DNA of 64,000 nucleotides from Arbacia lixula (Eukaryota > Echinodermata > Echinoidea > Arbacioida > Arbaciidae). Under the pieces are notes generated by a model. The model worked only from the letters and a program-made list of their open reading frames with translations. It searched no databases and was not told the origin of the DNA. Positions 25,151 to 38,943 of this stretch are shown here, in pieces; position 1 is the stretch's first letter; each line of letters opens with the position of its first letter. The DNA is taken from contig OZ022596.1 of assembly GCA_963669155.1 (NCBI GenBank), positions 4,861,304 to 4,925,303 on the forward strand. Direction: 5' to 3'. Both the position numbers and the translations under genes were made by a program.

Positions 25151-26427
25151 TGTACAGTAATTGTGACCATTAACATGATTAATGAAGGAACTACTTGTAA
25201 ACATAGTCAGAGAGATAATCATAATCATATATGGTAAGACACCCAGCAAAGTATTGTCTACCGATCTTAAGTTTTAACGGGATTATATTTCATCAGTAAA
25301 CCTGTAAAATGTTATTGTTAATCAAACAACGTAAGACGTGCATTGCATATTCTTTGCTCTGTGTGTGCTGATCCAAATTGACGAACAAGTGGTACTAGCG
25401 ACTGGCGTATCAATAAATGGAAGTGTAAGGCACGTTCATTTTGTTATATATTTCTGTATTTGATAGCTGTCGATGTTTCACTTAAGACACACAAAGTTTA
25501 TTTGGTATTTCTTTGCGCCCCGTCGTCTGGATGTGCAGCTGCATGATAATTCAACAGAACCTGACGCTGCACATGACACGATGATTGGAAATTCAATAAT
25601 ATTTTCTTCCCATTGGCCACATACATGTCAATTAGCAGTGAAAAGAAAACAGAATGTTGTACTTCAAATACCAAGATGGCACGTAACACCTTTTATCTTT
25701 AATCTATGCTCATTAACATACTAATAATCGCTTTCCTAACTCTTAGATCAGGCCATGTATATAAAAATAAGCGGCAGTTCTGGGGAAGGATTTATACGGA
25801 GTTGAGAGCTGTAGACTTTTTCTTGTTCGAATAAAAGTATTCCAACTCCGAGAGATTACTTTCTTATGATATCCGGATGGCTTTGGCTTCATTTCATCGC
25901 ATGTTTTTGAGTAAGACAAGTGACGAAGAGTCCGACACGAATTGTTCAACCTACTAAGTTATTGTAACTGTATTTAGCAAAATCCATGGGTATCATTTAG
26001 TGCAGTAAACTTCTTTTAAAGGGATACCTATGAGACCGTCCGAGCAACACCTTGATCCAAAACCGCAGTGTAATACTTTAATGTCGACTCCATCTTTCAG
26101 ATTTAAAGTATGATATATTACGGAAAGAAAAGTCGGTAAAACTCACGTTGGATTCCGTTTTAAGCTAAGATCTCTTTCTCATCATATTATCGAATGACAT
26201 CACAACACGTAGTGACATTTTTCATAACCAAATCCGGATAGGTAAGTATGAGAAGGAGGGGCGACTTTGACTGAAGGCAAATATATCTTGTTGATTTTGG
26301 ATTGTCAGTAACGATCGTGCAATACTGCATCCTTGTTCTATGACATCACACATCTAAGACGTACACAACCTACTCAGCAGACACTCCTTCTTATCCTGAG
26401 TTCTGACGTGGAGAGTGCAAGCACATC
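25151..26427. other. 5' flank and leader of gene 5 (B-type)
   Basis: Shortened by the ~270-bp deletion near 25205. It keeps the block conserved before every gene, a TATA-like block at 25758 and a B-type leader. Confidence 0.55.
25758..25770 (+). promoter_or_regulatory. TATA-like block, gene 5
   Basis: TATATAAAAATAA, 670 bp before the ATG of a broken gene. Confidence 0.35.
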
Positions 26428-26817
26428 ATGAACATGTCCGTCGCAAACGAGAGTATCATCGGAATTGATGACTATACTTCCAACCATATCTTCTGCACAT
26501 CCCATGTTTACACTAGTTTAACATATATGATATGGCTTGAACTAACAGTCGCATTGGTATTGACGTCGACAACACTTGCTCTAATGCTTGGTAGTCGTCG
26601 CCTTCGCCATCAACGCTTCATCATCCCATTTATAGGAAATATGAACTCTCTTTTTTTACTTTTAGCACATAGGGAATCTTACATATCAATCAACTTTTGA
26701 GTAAATCATACGTACAAGTAAATGGTAACCACATTTGATCTTAAAACAAGTCATAAAGAACATAATTATGCATTTTATTCCTTTAATGTTCCATTACCTA
26801 CTAAAATATTCCTTACA

Positions 26818-26851
<34 letters not shown>

Positions 26852-27724
26852 TCTTTTTGTGTTATTAAGATGACAAACAAATTGTTACAGTAAAATTCAA
26901 GACAAACTTGTAAACAAGTAATTTACCGCGCTAGGGACTCAAAATGAGTAGTAATGCTTTTCAAAGTTCTAATCAATTAGCAAATCATACATTCTGTAAC
27001 TGTAAATGTTAGAGTGAGTTATATTTACATGTACTGTGTAAACGTTCAATAATATCATTATATCTCATCTTTACATTGATTTTAGCCCTTCGAGAGTTGG
27101 CTTGCATTCCTAACCAATGTTGTATCTCCTACATGCATCACGGTATCTGCCATGAACACCCTAATGGTTGCCATCTACCAGTATATCACCCTGCATGTTG
27201 ACCCCTTTGGCTCACGGAACATCGTTACCACACCCCGATGCGTCTTCGCTTGTGTTGGAAGCTGGGCGCTGAGCTCAAGTTTGTCAACACTGATGTGGTT
27301 TTTAGGTAGAAACATCTATTTTGTACTCATTGGAGGAGTCTCATATGTAATCATCCTTTTTGTTTATATGCTTTCTGGAATATGTTATTTTTTCATTTTT
27401 CGAGTCATTTCAAAAGGACCAGCAAACCATGCCAATGATGGTGAGCAGGTTAGAATGTGACGAATAGAAAACAGAAGAGTGCTGCTCACTTACACTTTGG
27501 TCTTTACAACAAATGTCTGTTTGGCTATACTGTATGTATGGTATTTTATAGACATTTTTAATCCAAATTGGATTTCTTCTTGCACTATGTTCGTGGGACA
27601 TTTTTGTTCGCTAGGAAATGTTATTGCAAATTCCGTAATTTACTGGTGGCGTTTGAAAGAGTTTCGCTCGATGCTTCCCGTTTGCAAGAGGAATAGGTCA
27701 ATACATGTGGACGGAGCAGTTTGA
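26428..27724 (+). pseudogene. GPCR gene 5, exon 1 deletion and nonsense codon
   Basis: Exon 1 runs normally through TM1 and the basic loop, then 'catcccatt' at 26630 jumps to intron sequence 'tataggaaatatgaa'. About 140 bp are lost against genes 2 and 8, taking TM2 and the splice donor. Exon 2 (27086-27724) is nearly identical to gene 2 but has TGA at 27458-27460 where relatives have CGA in the third intracellular loop (RMRRIENR), a CpG-type transition. Either lesion alone would abolish the receptor. The intron carries an expanded TA microsatellite. Confidence 0.9.
26819..26849. repeat. TA microsatellite in intron of gene 5
   Basis: Uninterrupted (TA)n. The same place in gene 2 has only about four TA units, while gene 8 has an intermediate length (45055-45077). 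Confidence 0.9.
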
Positions 27725-29153
27725 TATCTCCAATTTCTATTCTTAAGTATAGCTCCAAATTTCATTATCCATTATTTCCATTTTCAACGCCCCCCCCCCC
27801 TACACGTTTTCCCAACCACTTCGAGATTTGTACCCGTAATACCAAGTGAAGTGCAATGTATTGTTACCTTTTTGGTGTTAGCCTACTCTTGTGCTCCTAA
27901 TCTATTCGTGTTTTAGATGCACTGCTGCTCTGTGGGAAAGGTGTGTATTATTTGTGAAAGAATGTACAGGTGTTATTCAAGGATGTAATTGACATATAGA
28001 TAGTCACCCCGAATAGTTTTGATGTAGCGCCACAGTGCAAAGAACTAACATATTTACTTTCTATGTCGAGTCTAAATTTACCTGAACGTATAATCTGGAC
28101 TAGTCCTACCGAGACACACTGCGCTCTTTAGTTACAAGATTACGCAGGGCAATCATGAGAGGTGAATTGCGAAATCTTAACCAGGCATAATAGAGGATGG
28201 GCTTGGATTGGCAATCTAAAACGAATCAGGGCTACAAGTAGGTTCGGCATCTATTCGACCAGCATCGTTATTAGTGTGGTAACTTTTGTTTCTCCTTTTC
28301 AGTTTTTAATTGCTCTCGTTTGAATATTAGAAAGCCTGAAAAGCAGGATAGCCATTTTATTGAGGAAATATACATTGTATCACGGAGAGTGAGTTGCAAT
28401 GTATAACAACTTTGCAATTAATAGAAAAGACTTATCTATTGTAACTCACCATTTCACAAAACTATGTCTGTTTTTTTAATGCAAGTTTAAGCCTTTGCAT
28501 AGATATTGCAATAAATCGCATGATAGGATGAAACGCAAATTTCGATCGATATCAAGATGATCATACATTCTTTTTGACAAAGACTTGAGATTGATATTAA
28601 CTGTACGATTGCTTTTATTTAAACAATATTTCTCTTAGAATATTGAATCATAAATTGTGTACATAACTGAGTGTTAAAATCATTTGTGTAAAATATTGAA
28701 GTATAATTCACACTGAAGTATTTTTTTTTAAATAATGCATTATAATTAATTAAGATGTAAAGGAACGCAAAGTTACTAAAAGATTGTGCTTGTGCCGGAT
28801 TCACCTTACAACATTAAGAGAAAAACATTACAAAAACATTATATGACCATACGAACAATATCGATATCAAGGAGGGGAGGGAGTCGTGAAAAGTCTATTT
28901 TGAATGAAGTAAATTTTACAAGAAGAGACCGACAAAAAAAAAGAAAACAAGAGAGCACGAATAACAATACATCAGTAAAAGAGCAATGATGATAACACAA
29001 TTAATACAAAACAATATACAATAAAGAGGCACAATATTGATAAGTGATGTGTTGTTTCAATATTTTATGAAATGCAGAAGAGAAATATTCCCTTTCCAGT
29101 CTTTTTGGAGACCACCAGCTGTGAGTCATGAAGTAATGTTATTGGAGTAAATC
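27725..29153. other. B-type 3' flank of gene 5
   Basis: Non-coding, collinear with the flank of gene 2. C-tract near 27790-27800. The stretch that stays open in some units is closed here by an early stop (near 27995). Confidence 0.6.
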
Positions 29154-30300
29154 TTATTTTTTAGGGCCGGTGTAGGATATATATGGTATATTTTGTTTAA
29201 ATCTGTTGGTATATTGAGATTGTGTGCTGTTCTTGTGGGATATGTGTGAATTTCGAACTTTTTGAGTAGCATTTTGTACAAGTGGGGTGGAAGCATGCCC
29301 TTCATACATTATAGATAAGCAGGAATTGGTTAATCTTGTTGATGTCGTGTATTTTAAGTAATTCAATTGATGCGAAAAGTAGTCTGTTTGCGGGAACGGG
29401 GGTGAGGGACATTGTTTGTATGGATTTATTTTGAAGTGATGTTTATTTTGAAAGCATCATTGACATCATGAATATCAAATAATGTTTACATTTCACAGAA
29501 TATCATTCAATTATTACTTGTTTACGTTAACTGATAACTTATAACAACAAACCACTCACAAACTGTAATTAGAGTCACATTTACAAATGCAACCATTTTC
29601 AAGATTGTTTTTCTTAATATATTATATTAGTGAGATCAGCAAACATTATGGAAAACAGTTTTTAGTAGATACACGTATGTATATGTAATGTGTGTGATAG
29701 AAAAATAAGTGGCCCAAACGTAAAACCCTGCGGAACGACAAATTGAATTGCACAAAGTTCTGAGTAAATATTAACATCTGTGGTGCATCGATGACGTTTA
29801 TGTAAATAGATTCAAAATAAGTAATGTGGTACATTAGAGCTTTAGATTAAATTACATGTCATTGCTTATATTGTCAAATTCCTGAGACAAATCCATTAAA
29901 GCTACAATAGCACTCATTGCTTTTAAATGAATCGTTTAATGTGCTTGTAAGTTAGCTAAGGGGTGTTCAATTAGTGGAGTAATGATTTAGAAAACCGCAT
30001 TGATGTGGGAACGGAATATAATATATGTCTATATTCCATTTTCGCTGGATCAGTCGTGAGATCGCCATATGAATTGTTCGATCAATCGAATCAATTTGTG
30101 ATATGGGCACCAGTAGTAAGTGGGTAGTATTGACGAGCTACTTGTAACATAATGAGGTGAAGGATATGAAAATGTACCACAGGGATACAAATACTAATCA
30201 GAAGTGTACTTATTGTTCATATGTTGTTCAAAGACTTAAAAAGACCGCTACGTTAATAGCAAAGATCAATATACATTGTTAGCCGTCTTAAACATGTGTA
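29154..30300 (-). pseudogene. Antisense LINE reverse-transcriptase relic, unit 5
   Basis: B-type relic. Minus-strand motifs: SYTGPK close to the C-terminal end (about 29160-29185), the YADD region near 29625-29650, FVVPQGFTFGPL-like sequence near 29700-29750 and ALMDLSQEFD-like sequence near 29880-29925. Many stops. Confidence 0.74.
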
Positions 30301-30718
30301 GTAATTTTACCATGAATGAAGGTACTTCTTGTGAACCTATCGGCGTTTATCCCATCATATAACATTGATTATTGTGTGTATGTGTATTCTTTCCGGCTCA
30401 AGGTAATACTTAATTGTCCATACATAACAAATTCCTAAAGATGGTGAATAATTTTTCGACTGTGCTGTGTCGTTTGTTATTACTTTGACCACTTTGACCA
30501 CATTCATTATAACACCCAACCCCGCATATATTATTTTATACGTTTCATTTCCACCGTCTTTATGAATACACTCTTTACCTTAAGTGTATTTTATAATCTT
30601 ATATTTTAATGAACGATGGACAGTGAAAAAGAGAGAGGGGCAGGTATGAGAGGAAGATTAATCAGGCAGGCAGGAGGCACGTGATATAGAGAGATAGCCA
30701 TAGACATAGTTATATTTA

Positions 30719-30778
30719 TATGTGTGTATGTGTGTGTGCGTGTGAGTGCGTGTACGTGCGTATGTGTATGTGTGGGTG

Positions 30779-30817
<39 letters not shown>
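30719..30817. repeat. GT/GA microsatellite
   Basis: Imperfect (GT)n followed by a long (GA)n run in the B-type spacer. Confidence 0.9.
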
Positions 30818-30819
<2 letters not shown>

Positions 30820-31858
30820 AATAAACGAAATAGTAAACACGCCGGAAAAGTATAATATACACAAGATTTCGATCATAGGCCTTCATGAACAGTGTAGTCC
30901 TGATAAGTATGATCTGCGTAATGTTATGTAATATATACACAAAGAGAGAGAAAGATGCAAGATACAATAAACCCATAGAGCAGGATGGGTTACGCTTGTC
31001 CTCGTAACGTTACGCACAACATGCATACATGTATTTTTAACTTCTTTTTAAACACCGAAAACTTAGCTTCAAACAGTCTTGTATAATTGTTATGATAAAA
31101 AAACAAATCGTCTCCCCTCTTTTCACATTTTTTCACCCCATAAGTCTGTCAAACATCCTGGAAGTGTTTATTAGTGTGTTCGTGAAACAATAACGTTACC
31201 ATGGTTAAAGAGCATTTGAAAGAGATATGTTTCAGCCCTTTCTTGGAATAGACGAGCGAGTGACCAGATCTTACATGGTCAGAGAGATAATCAGAATCAT
31301 ATATGGTAAGAGCAACCAGCAAAGTATTGTCTGCTGATCTTAAATTTTTACGGCTTGTGTTTCACAAGTAAAACTATAAGATGTTAATGAAACAACTTAA
31401 GACGTGCATTGCATATTGTTCGTTCTATGTGCGTTGACCCAAATTGACGGATAAAGTGGTACTTCATTAAGATATGAAGAACAGTACGTCTGAGCGACTG
31501 GCATATCAATAATGGAAGTGTAAGGCACGTTCACTTTGGTGTATAAATTGATGGCTGTCAATGTTTCGCTGAAGACACACAAAGCTTGTTTGGTATTTCT
31601 TTCCGCCCACTCGTCTGGATGTGCAGCTGCATCAAAAAATGATAATTCAACAGAACACGACGCTGCACATGACACGATGATTGGAAATTCGATAAATATT
31701 CTTTTCTTTCCACTAGCCACATACATGTGCATTAGCAGTGAAAAAGAAAACAGAATCTTGTACTTCAAATATCAAGATGGCACGTAGCACCTTTTATCTT
31801 TAATCAATGCTCATTAATATACTAATAATCACTTTCCTTGCTCTTAGATCTGGCCATG

Positions 31859-31870
31859 TATAGAAAAATA
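31859..31870 (+). promoter_or_regulatory. Degenerate TATA-like block, gene 6
   Basis: TATAGAAAAATA, 680 bp before the ATG. The T-to-G change is shared with gene 9 and weakens the TATA consensus. Confidence 0.3.
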
Positions 31871-32538
31871 AGCGGCAGGTTTGGGGAAGGAGCCATTCGG
31901 AGTAGAGAGCTGTAGACTTGTCTTGTTCGAAGAAAAGTGTTCCTACTGCTAGGGATTACTTTCTTATGATATCTGGATATCTAGCTTTGGCTTCAGTTCA
32001 TCGTGCGTTTTTAAGTGAGACGAGTGACGAAGAGACCGACACGAATTGTTCAACCTACTAAGTCCTTGTTAATGTATTCAGCAAACTACATGGGTATCAC
32101 TAAGTGCAGTACACGTCTTTCAAAGTGATACCTGTGATATCGTCCGACTAGTACCCGGATCCAAAAACAACAGTGAAGTACTGTTACGTCGACTCCATCT
32201 TTCAATTTCAAAGCACATGTATCATGCATTACGGGAAGAAAAGTTGGTAAAACTCTTGTTGGATTCCGTTTAAACTTAATATTACTTTACCATCATATCA
32301 TCGGATAATCTCACAACAGGTGGTGATATTTTTCCATGTCCAAATCCAAATAGTAAAGTACGAGAAAAAAGGCGACATTTACTGAAGGCGAACATGTCTC
32401 GTTGATTTTTGATTGCCAGTCATGATTGTGCAATAGTACGTCCTTGGTCTATGACATCACACATCTAAGACGTCCACAACCTACTCAGCAGACACTCCTT
32501 CTTATCCTGAGTTCTGACGTGGAGAGTGCAAGAACACC

Positions 32539-34359
32539 ATGAACGTGTCCGTCGTAAACGAGAGTAGCATCGGAATGGATGACTATGCTTCCAACCATGT
32601 CTTCTGCATATCCCATGTTCACACTAGTTTAACATTTGTGATATTGTTTGAGATAGCAGTTGCATTGACAGTAACTTCGACAACACTTGCTCTAATCCTT
32701 GGTAGTCGTCGCCTTCGCCATCAACGCTTCATCATCCCATTCAACATTATCCTCGCTGACTGGGTGATGATAGCTATCCTCGCTACCACGTATACTGCAT
32801 TTGTTTTCCAATCGGTAAGGAAAGTATGAGCACCATCCATGCACTGCGTGTTTATTATTTATTATGTTTATAACGTGACGTGACTTTATTTACAGGATAT
32901 ATACTATCCAACTATTACATATGCAATAATTCGTACAATTGCATGGTACCCACACTTAATATCAAAGCAAGTAATAGAATTACGTAACTTTACCTTTTAT
33001 GTCTTTAATGTAGCATTGCTTATTTACAAACGATTCCTTATTGAATATCTTTATTAGCAGTAGGATTGATGCTCATGAATTAATTTACCAAAACTGTCTG
33101 AAGAATTTTCTCGACGTACTTACTCTTTACGTCTTATTATTATGATAAAATGTTTATTTTATTAAAAATCCAAACAACATCGTAGAACAGTGATTTCCAC
33201 GTTTGTGACTAAATATATTGTCTAGAAATGCTTTATAAAGCGCTAATCATTTAGCAAATCATACAATTTGTAACCAATGGATAGTTGGCGTCAATGATAA
33301 AGTCTATTATATTTACATGCACTGTGCAAACGATCAATACTATCATTATATTTCATCTCTACATTGATTTTAGCCCTTCGGGAGTTGGTTCGTATTCTTA
33401 GCCATCATTTCATTTCCTGCGGTGATCACGGTTTCTGCAATAAGCACCGTAATGCTCGCCATTTACCAGTATATTGCTAGTTAGATTAATGTTCATTAAT
33501 AGTTCATTTTACCCAAACTGTCAGAAGAATGTTGTCGATGTTCTTATTCTTTATGTGTTATTAACATGTTTATTTTTGTAAAAATAAAAAAAGTAAACAA
33601 GTGACTAGTGATGTCTAAAGTGCTAATCATTTAGCAAGTCATCATGATAAAGTAAATAAAGTTTACACATACTGTGCAAACGTTCAATACTCTATCTCAT
33701 CTCTACATTAATTTTAGCCCTTCGGAGGTTGGCTTCAATTCTTAGCCAGCGCTTTATTTCCTACATGCATCGCGGTTTCTGCAATGAGCACAGTGATGGT
33801 TGCCATCTACCAGTATATCACCCTGCATGTTGACCCCTTCGGCTCACGGAACATCGTTACCACACTCCGATGCGTCTTCGCTTGTGTTGGAAGCTGGGCG
33901 CTGAGTTCCAGTTCGTCAACACTCATATGGTTTTTAAACGGAAACCTCTATTTTGAAATCATTGGAGGAGTCGGTTATGTAATAATGTTTTTTGTCTATA
34001 TTCTTTCTGGAATATGTTATTTCTTCATTTTACGAGCCATTTCAAAAGGACCAGCAAACCATGCCAATGATGGGGAACAGACTAGAATGCGACGAATAGA
34101 AAACAGAAGAGTGCTGCGCACTTACGCTTTGGTCTTTACGACAAATGTCTGTTTGGTCATTCCGTATATATGGTTTCAGTATTTGACATACATTATCAAT
34201 CAGAATTGGATTTTTTGCAATACCTTCCTGGGACATTCTTGTTTGCTAGGAAATGTTATTGCAAATTCGGTAATTTACTGGTGGCGTTTGAAAGAGTTTC
34301 GCTCGATGCTTCCCGTTTGCAAGAGGAATAGGGCAATACATGTGGACGGAGCAATTTGA
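32539..34359 (+). CDS. GPCR gene 6: seven-transmembrane receptor with a duplicated decoy exon
   Basis: Exons 32539-32814 and 33718-34359 give 305 residues. The last exon-1 codon is TCG (Ser92) where all relatives have TGG. The 903-bp intron is unusually long because it contains a second copy of the start of exon 2 (33374 to about 33474) with its own ttttag acceptor. Splicing to that copy would add TM3 and end at a stop, 33482-33484, giving 128 residues. The 240 bp after the decoy resemble the gene 9 intron, not the A-type intron in front of it, so the locus looks like a recombination product. Exon 2 has the A-type loop WFLNGNLYFEIIGG, while the 3' flank is B-type. YQY and NSVIY are kept. A functional receptor is possible if the second acceptor is used. 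Confidence 0.82.
33374..33484 (+). pseudogene. Decoy partial exon 2 inside the gene 6 intron
   Basis: Preceded by the same pyrimidine-rich ttttag acceptor as the true exon. It encodes PFGSWFVFLAIISFP... through AIYQYI, then ends in Ala-Ser-stop. The break at 'cagtatat|tgctagtt' falls in a short sequence shared with the intron of gene 9 ('tatattgctagttgg', near 51280), which suggests microhomology-guided recombination. It could act as a poison exon. Confidence 0.8.
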
Positions 34360-35799
34360 TTTCTCCAATTTCTATTCTTAAGGAGAGCTCAAAACTGCAT
34401 TAGCCATTATTTCCATTTTCAATGACCCCCCCCCCCCCCCCACACGTTCTCCCAACTACTTCGAGATTTGTACCCTTAATACCAAGTGAAGTGCAATGTA
34501 TTGTTAGTTTTTTGGTGTTTTTTAATAGCCTACTCTTGTGCTCCTAATCTACATGTATTCGTGTGTTAGATACACTGCTGCTCTATGGGAAATGCGTGTA
34601 TTATTTGTGAAAGAATGTACAGGTGTTATTCAAGGAGGTAATTGACATACGGATAGTCACCCCGAATATGTTTGATGTAGCGCGACAGTCCAAAGAACTA
34701 ACATATTTACTTTCTATGTCGAGTCTAAATTTACCTAAATGTATAATCTGGACTAGTACTACCGAGACACACTGCGCTCTTTAGTTACAAGATTACGCAG
34801 GGCAATCATGAGAGATGAATGGCGAAATCTTAACCAGGCATAATAGAGGATGAGCTAGGATGGGCAATCTAACTCGAATCAGGGCTACGAGTAGGTTCGG
34901 CGTTTATTCGACCAGCATTGTTGTAACTTCGATTCTCCTCTTCAGCTTTCAATTCCTTATACTTTTAAATATTAGAAAGCCTGAAAGGCAGGGTAGCCAT
35001 TTTACAGATGAAAGATACATTGTATCACGGAGAGTGAGTTACAATGTATAACAACTTTGCAATTAATAAAAAAGACTTATCTATTGTAACTCACCATTTC
35101 ACAAAACTATGACTGTTTTTTAATGCATGTTTAAGCCTTTGCATAGATATTGCAATCAATCGCATGATAGGATGAATCGCAAATTTCGATCGATATCGAG
35201 ATGATCATACATTCTTTTTGACAAAGACTTGAGATTGATATTAACTGTACGATTGCTTTTATTTAAATAATATTTCTCTTAGAATATTGAATCATAAATT
35301 GTGTACATAACTGAGTGTTAAAATCATTTGTGTAAACTATTGAAGTATAATTCACACTGAAGTATTTTTTTTTTAATAATGCATTATAATTCATTAAGAT
35401 GTAAAGGAACGCAAAATTACTAAAAGATTGTGGTTGTGCCGGATTCACCTTACAAAATTAAGAGAAAAAACATTACAAAAACATTATATGACCATACGAA
35501 CAATATCAATATCAAGGAGGGGAGGGGGTCGTGAAAAGTTTGTTTTGAATCAAGTAAATTTTACAAGAAGAGACCGACAAAAAAAGAAAACAAGAGAGCA
35601 CGAATAAGAATACATCAGTAAAAGAGCAATAATGATAATAGAATTAATACAAAACAACATAAAATAAAGAGGCACAATATTGATAAGTGATGTGTTGTTT
35701 GGATATTTTATGAAATGCAGAAGAGAAATGTTCCCTTTTCAGCCTTTTTGGAGACCACTAGCTGACAGTCATGAAGTAATGTTATTGGAGTAAATCTTA
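34360..35799. other. B-type 3' flank of gene 6
   Basis: Non-coding; long C-tract at about 34426-34441. A-type exon 2 with B-type flank places a switch point just after the gene. Confidence 0.6.
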
Positions 35800-36940
35800 T
35801 TTTTTAGGGCCGGTGTAGGATATATGTGGTATATTTTGTTGAAATATGTTGGTATATTGAGATTGTGTGCTGTTCTTGTGGGATATGTGTGAATTTCGTA
35901 CTTTCTGAGTAGCATTTTGTACAAGTGGGGTGGAAGCATGCCCTTCATACATTATAGATAAGCAGGCATTGGTTAATCAAGTTGATGTCGTGTACTTTAA
36001 GTAATTCAAGTGATGCAAAAAGTAGTCTGTTTGCGGGAACGGGGGGTGAGGGACATTGTTTGTATGGATTTATTTTGAAGTGATGTTTATTTTGAAAGCA
36101 TCATTGACATCATGAATATTAAATTATGTTTACATTTCACAGAATATCATACAATTATTACTTGTTTACATTAACTGATAACTTATAACAAGAAACCGCT
36201 CACAAACTGTAATTAGAGTCACATTTACAAATACAACGATTTTCAAGATTGTTTTTCTTAATATATTATATTAGTGAGATCAGCAAACATTATGGAAAAC
36301 AGTTTTTAGTAGATACATGTATGTATATGTCATGTGTGTGATAGAAAAATAAGTGGCCCAAACGTAAAACCCTGCGGAACGACAAATTGAATTGCACAAA
36401 GTTCTGAGTAAATATTAACATCTGTGGTGCATCGATGACGTTTATGTAAATAGATTCAAAATAAGTAATGTGGTACATTAGAACTTCAGATTAAGTTACA
36501 TGTCATTGCTTATATTGTCAAATTCCTGAGACAAATCCATTAAAGCTACAATATCACTCATTGCTTTTAAATGAATCGTTTAATGTGCTTGTAAGTTAGC
36601 TAAGGGGTGTTCAATTAGTGGAGTAATGATTTAGAAAACCGCATTGATGTGGGAACGGAATATAATATATGTCTATATTCCATTTTCGCTGGATCAGTCG
36701 TGAGATCGCCATATGAATTGTTCGAGCAATCGAATCAATTTGTGATATGGGCACCAGTAGTAAGTGGGAAGTATTGACGAGCTATTTGTAACATAATGAG
36801 GTGAAGGATATGAAAATGTACCACAGGGATACAAATACTAATCAGAAGTGTATATACGTATTCTTCATATGTTGTTCAAAGATTTTAAAAGACCGCTACG
36901 TTAATAGCAAAGATCAATATACATTGTTAGCCGTCTTAAA
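35800..36940 (-). pseudogene. Antisense LINE reverse-transcriptase relic, unit 6
   Basis: B-type relic; PQG-motif region near 36345-36395 and YADD region near 36270-36300 on the minus strand, with broken frames throughout. Confidence 0.72.
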
Positions 36941-37374
36941 CATGTGCAGTAATAGTTACCACGAATGAAGGTACTACTTGTGAACCTATCGGCGTTTATC
37001 CCATCATATAACATTGATTATTGTGTGTATGTATATTCTTTCAAGCTGAAGGTAATACTTAATTGCCCATACATAACAAATTCCTAGAGATGGTGTATAA
37101 TTTTTCGACTGTGCTGTGTCGTTTGTTATTACTTTGACCACTTTGACCACATTTATTATAACACCCAACCCCGCATATATTATTTTATACGTTTCACTTC
37201 CTCCGTCTTAATGAATACTCTATTTACCTTAAGTGTATTTTATAACCTTATATTTTAATGAACGATGGGCAGTGAAAAAGAGAGAGGGGCAGGTACGAGA
37301 GGAAGGTTAATCAGGCAGCCAGAAGGAGGCTCGTGATATAGAGGGATAGCCATAGACATAGTTATATTTATATA

Positions 37375-37453
37375 TGTGTATGTGTGTGTGCGTGTGCGTG
37401 CGTATGTGTGTGCGTGTGTGGGTGGTCAGAGAGAGAGAGAGAGAGAGAGAGAA
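37375..37453. repeat. GT/GA microsatellite
   Basis: Imperfect (GT)n then (GA)n, B-type spacer. Confidence 0.9.
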
Positions 37454-38514
37454 GAAATAAACCAAATAGTAAACACGCCGGGAAAGCATAATATACACAA
37501 TATTTTGATCATAGGCCTTCATGAACAGTGTAGTCCTGATAAGTATGATCTGCGTAATGTTATGTAATATATACACAAAGAGAGAGAAAGATGCTAGATA
37601 CAATAAACCGATATAGCAGGATGGGTTACGCTTGTCCTCGTAACGTTACGCACAACATGCATACATGTATTTTTAACTTCTTTTTAAACAACGAAAACTT
37701 AGCTTCAAACAGTCTTGTATAATTGTTATAATAAAAAAAAAATCGTCTCTCCTCTTTTCACATTTTTTCACCCAATAAGTCTGTCAAACATCCTGGAAGT
37801 GTTTATTAGTGTGTTCATGAAACAATAACGTTACCATGGTTAAAGAGCATTTGAAAGAGATATGTTTCAGCCCTTTCTTGGAATAGACGAGCGAGTGACC
37901 AGATCTTACATGGTCAGAGAGATAATCAAAATCATATATGGTAGGAGCATCCAGCAAACTATTGTCTTAAATGATCTTAAACTGATCTTAAATTTTTACG
38001 GGCTTGTGTTTCACAAGTGAAACTATAAGATGTTAATGAAAAAACTTAAGACGTGCATTGCATATTGTTCCTTCTATGTGCGTTGACCCAAATTGACGGA
38101 TAAAGTGGTACTTCATTAAGATATGAAGAGAGGTACGTCTGAGCGACTGGCATATCAATAATGGAAGTGTAAGGCACGTTTACTTTGGTGTATATTTCTG
38201 TATTTGATGGCTGTCAATGTTTCGCTTAAGACACACAAAGCTTCTTTGGTATTTCTTTTCGCCCCCTCGTTTGGATGTGCAGCTGCATAAAAAGATGATA
38301 ATTCAACAGAACACGACGCTGCACATGACATGATGATTGGAAATTTGATAAATATTCTTTTCTTTCCACTAGCCACATACATGTCCATTAGCAGTGAGAA
38401 AGAAAACAGAATCTTGTACTTCAAATACCAAGATGGCACGTAGCACCTTTTATCTTTAATCAATGCTCATTGATATACTAATAATCACTTTCCTAACTCT
38501 TAGATCAGGCTATG

Positions 38515-38527
38515 TATATAAAAATAA
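38515..38527 (+). promoter_or_regulatory. TATA-like block, gene 7
   Basis: TATATAAAAATAA followed by 'gcggcag'. It lies 1235 bp before the ATG, or 668 bp once the 565-bp MITE and its 2-bp target duplication are subtracted, matching the other units. Confidence 0.4.
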
Positions 38528-38943
38528 GCGGCAGTTTTGGGGAAGGATCCATTCGGAGTAGAGAGCTGTAGCCTTTTTCTTGTTCGAAAAAAAGTGTTCC
38601 AACTCCAAGAGATTACTTTCTTATGATATCTGGATGGCTTTGGCTTCATTTCATCGCGTGTTTTTAAGTGAGACAAGTGACGAAGAGTCCGACACGAATT
38701 GTTCAACCAATTAAGTTATTGTAACTGTATCCAGCAAACTCCATGGGTATCATTTAGTGCAGTAAACTTCTTTGAAGGGGATACCTATGAGACCGTCCGA
38801 GCAGCACCTTGATCCAAAACCGCAATGTAATACTTTAATGTCGACTCCATCTTTCAGATTTAAAGTATGATATATTACGGGAAGAAAAGTCGGTAAAACT
38901 CACGTTGGATTCCGTTTTAAGCTATGATATCTTTCTCATCATA

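Larger units (their letters stand above)
30301..32538. other. 5' flank and leader of gene 6
   Basis: B-type spacer with microsatellite, then a block holding a 123-codon minus-strand open stretch (31397-31768), a degenerate TATA-like block at 31859 and an A-type leader. No recognised gene. Confidence 0.55.
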
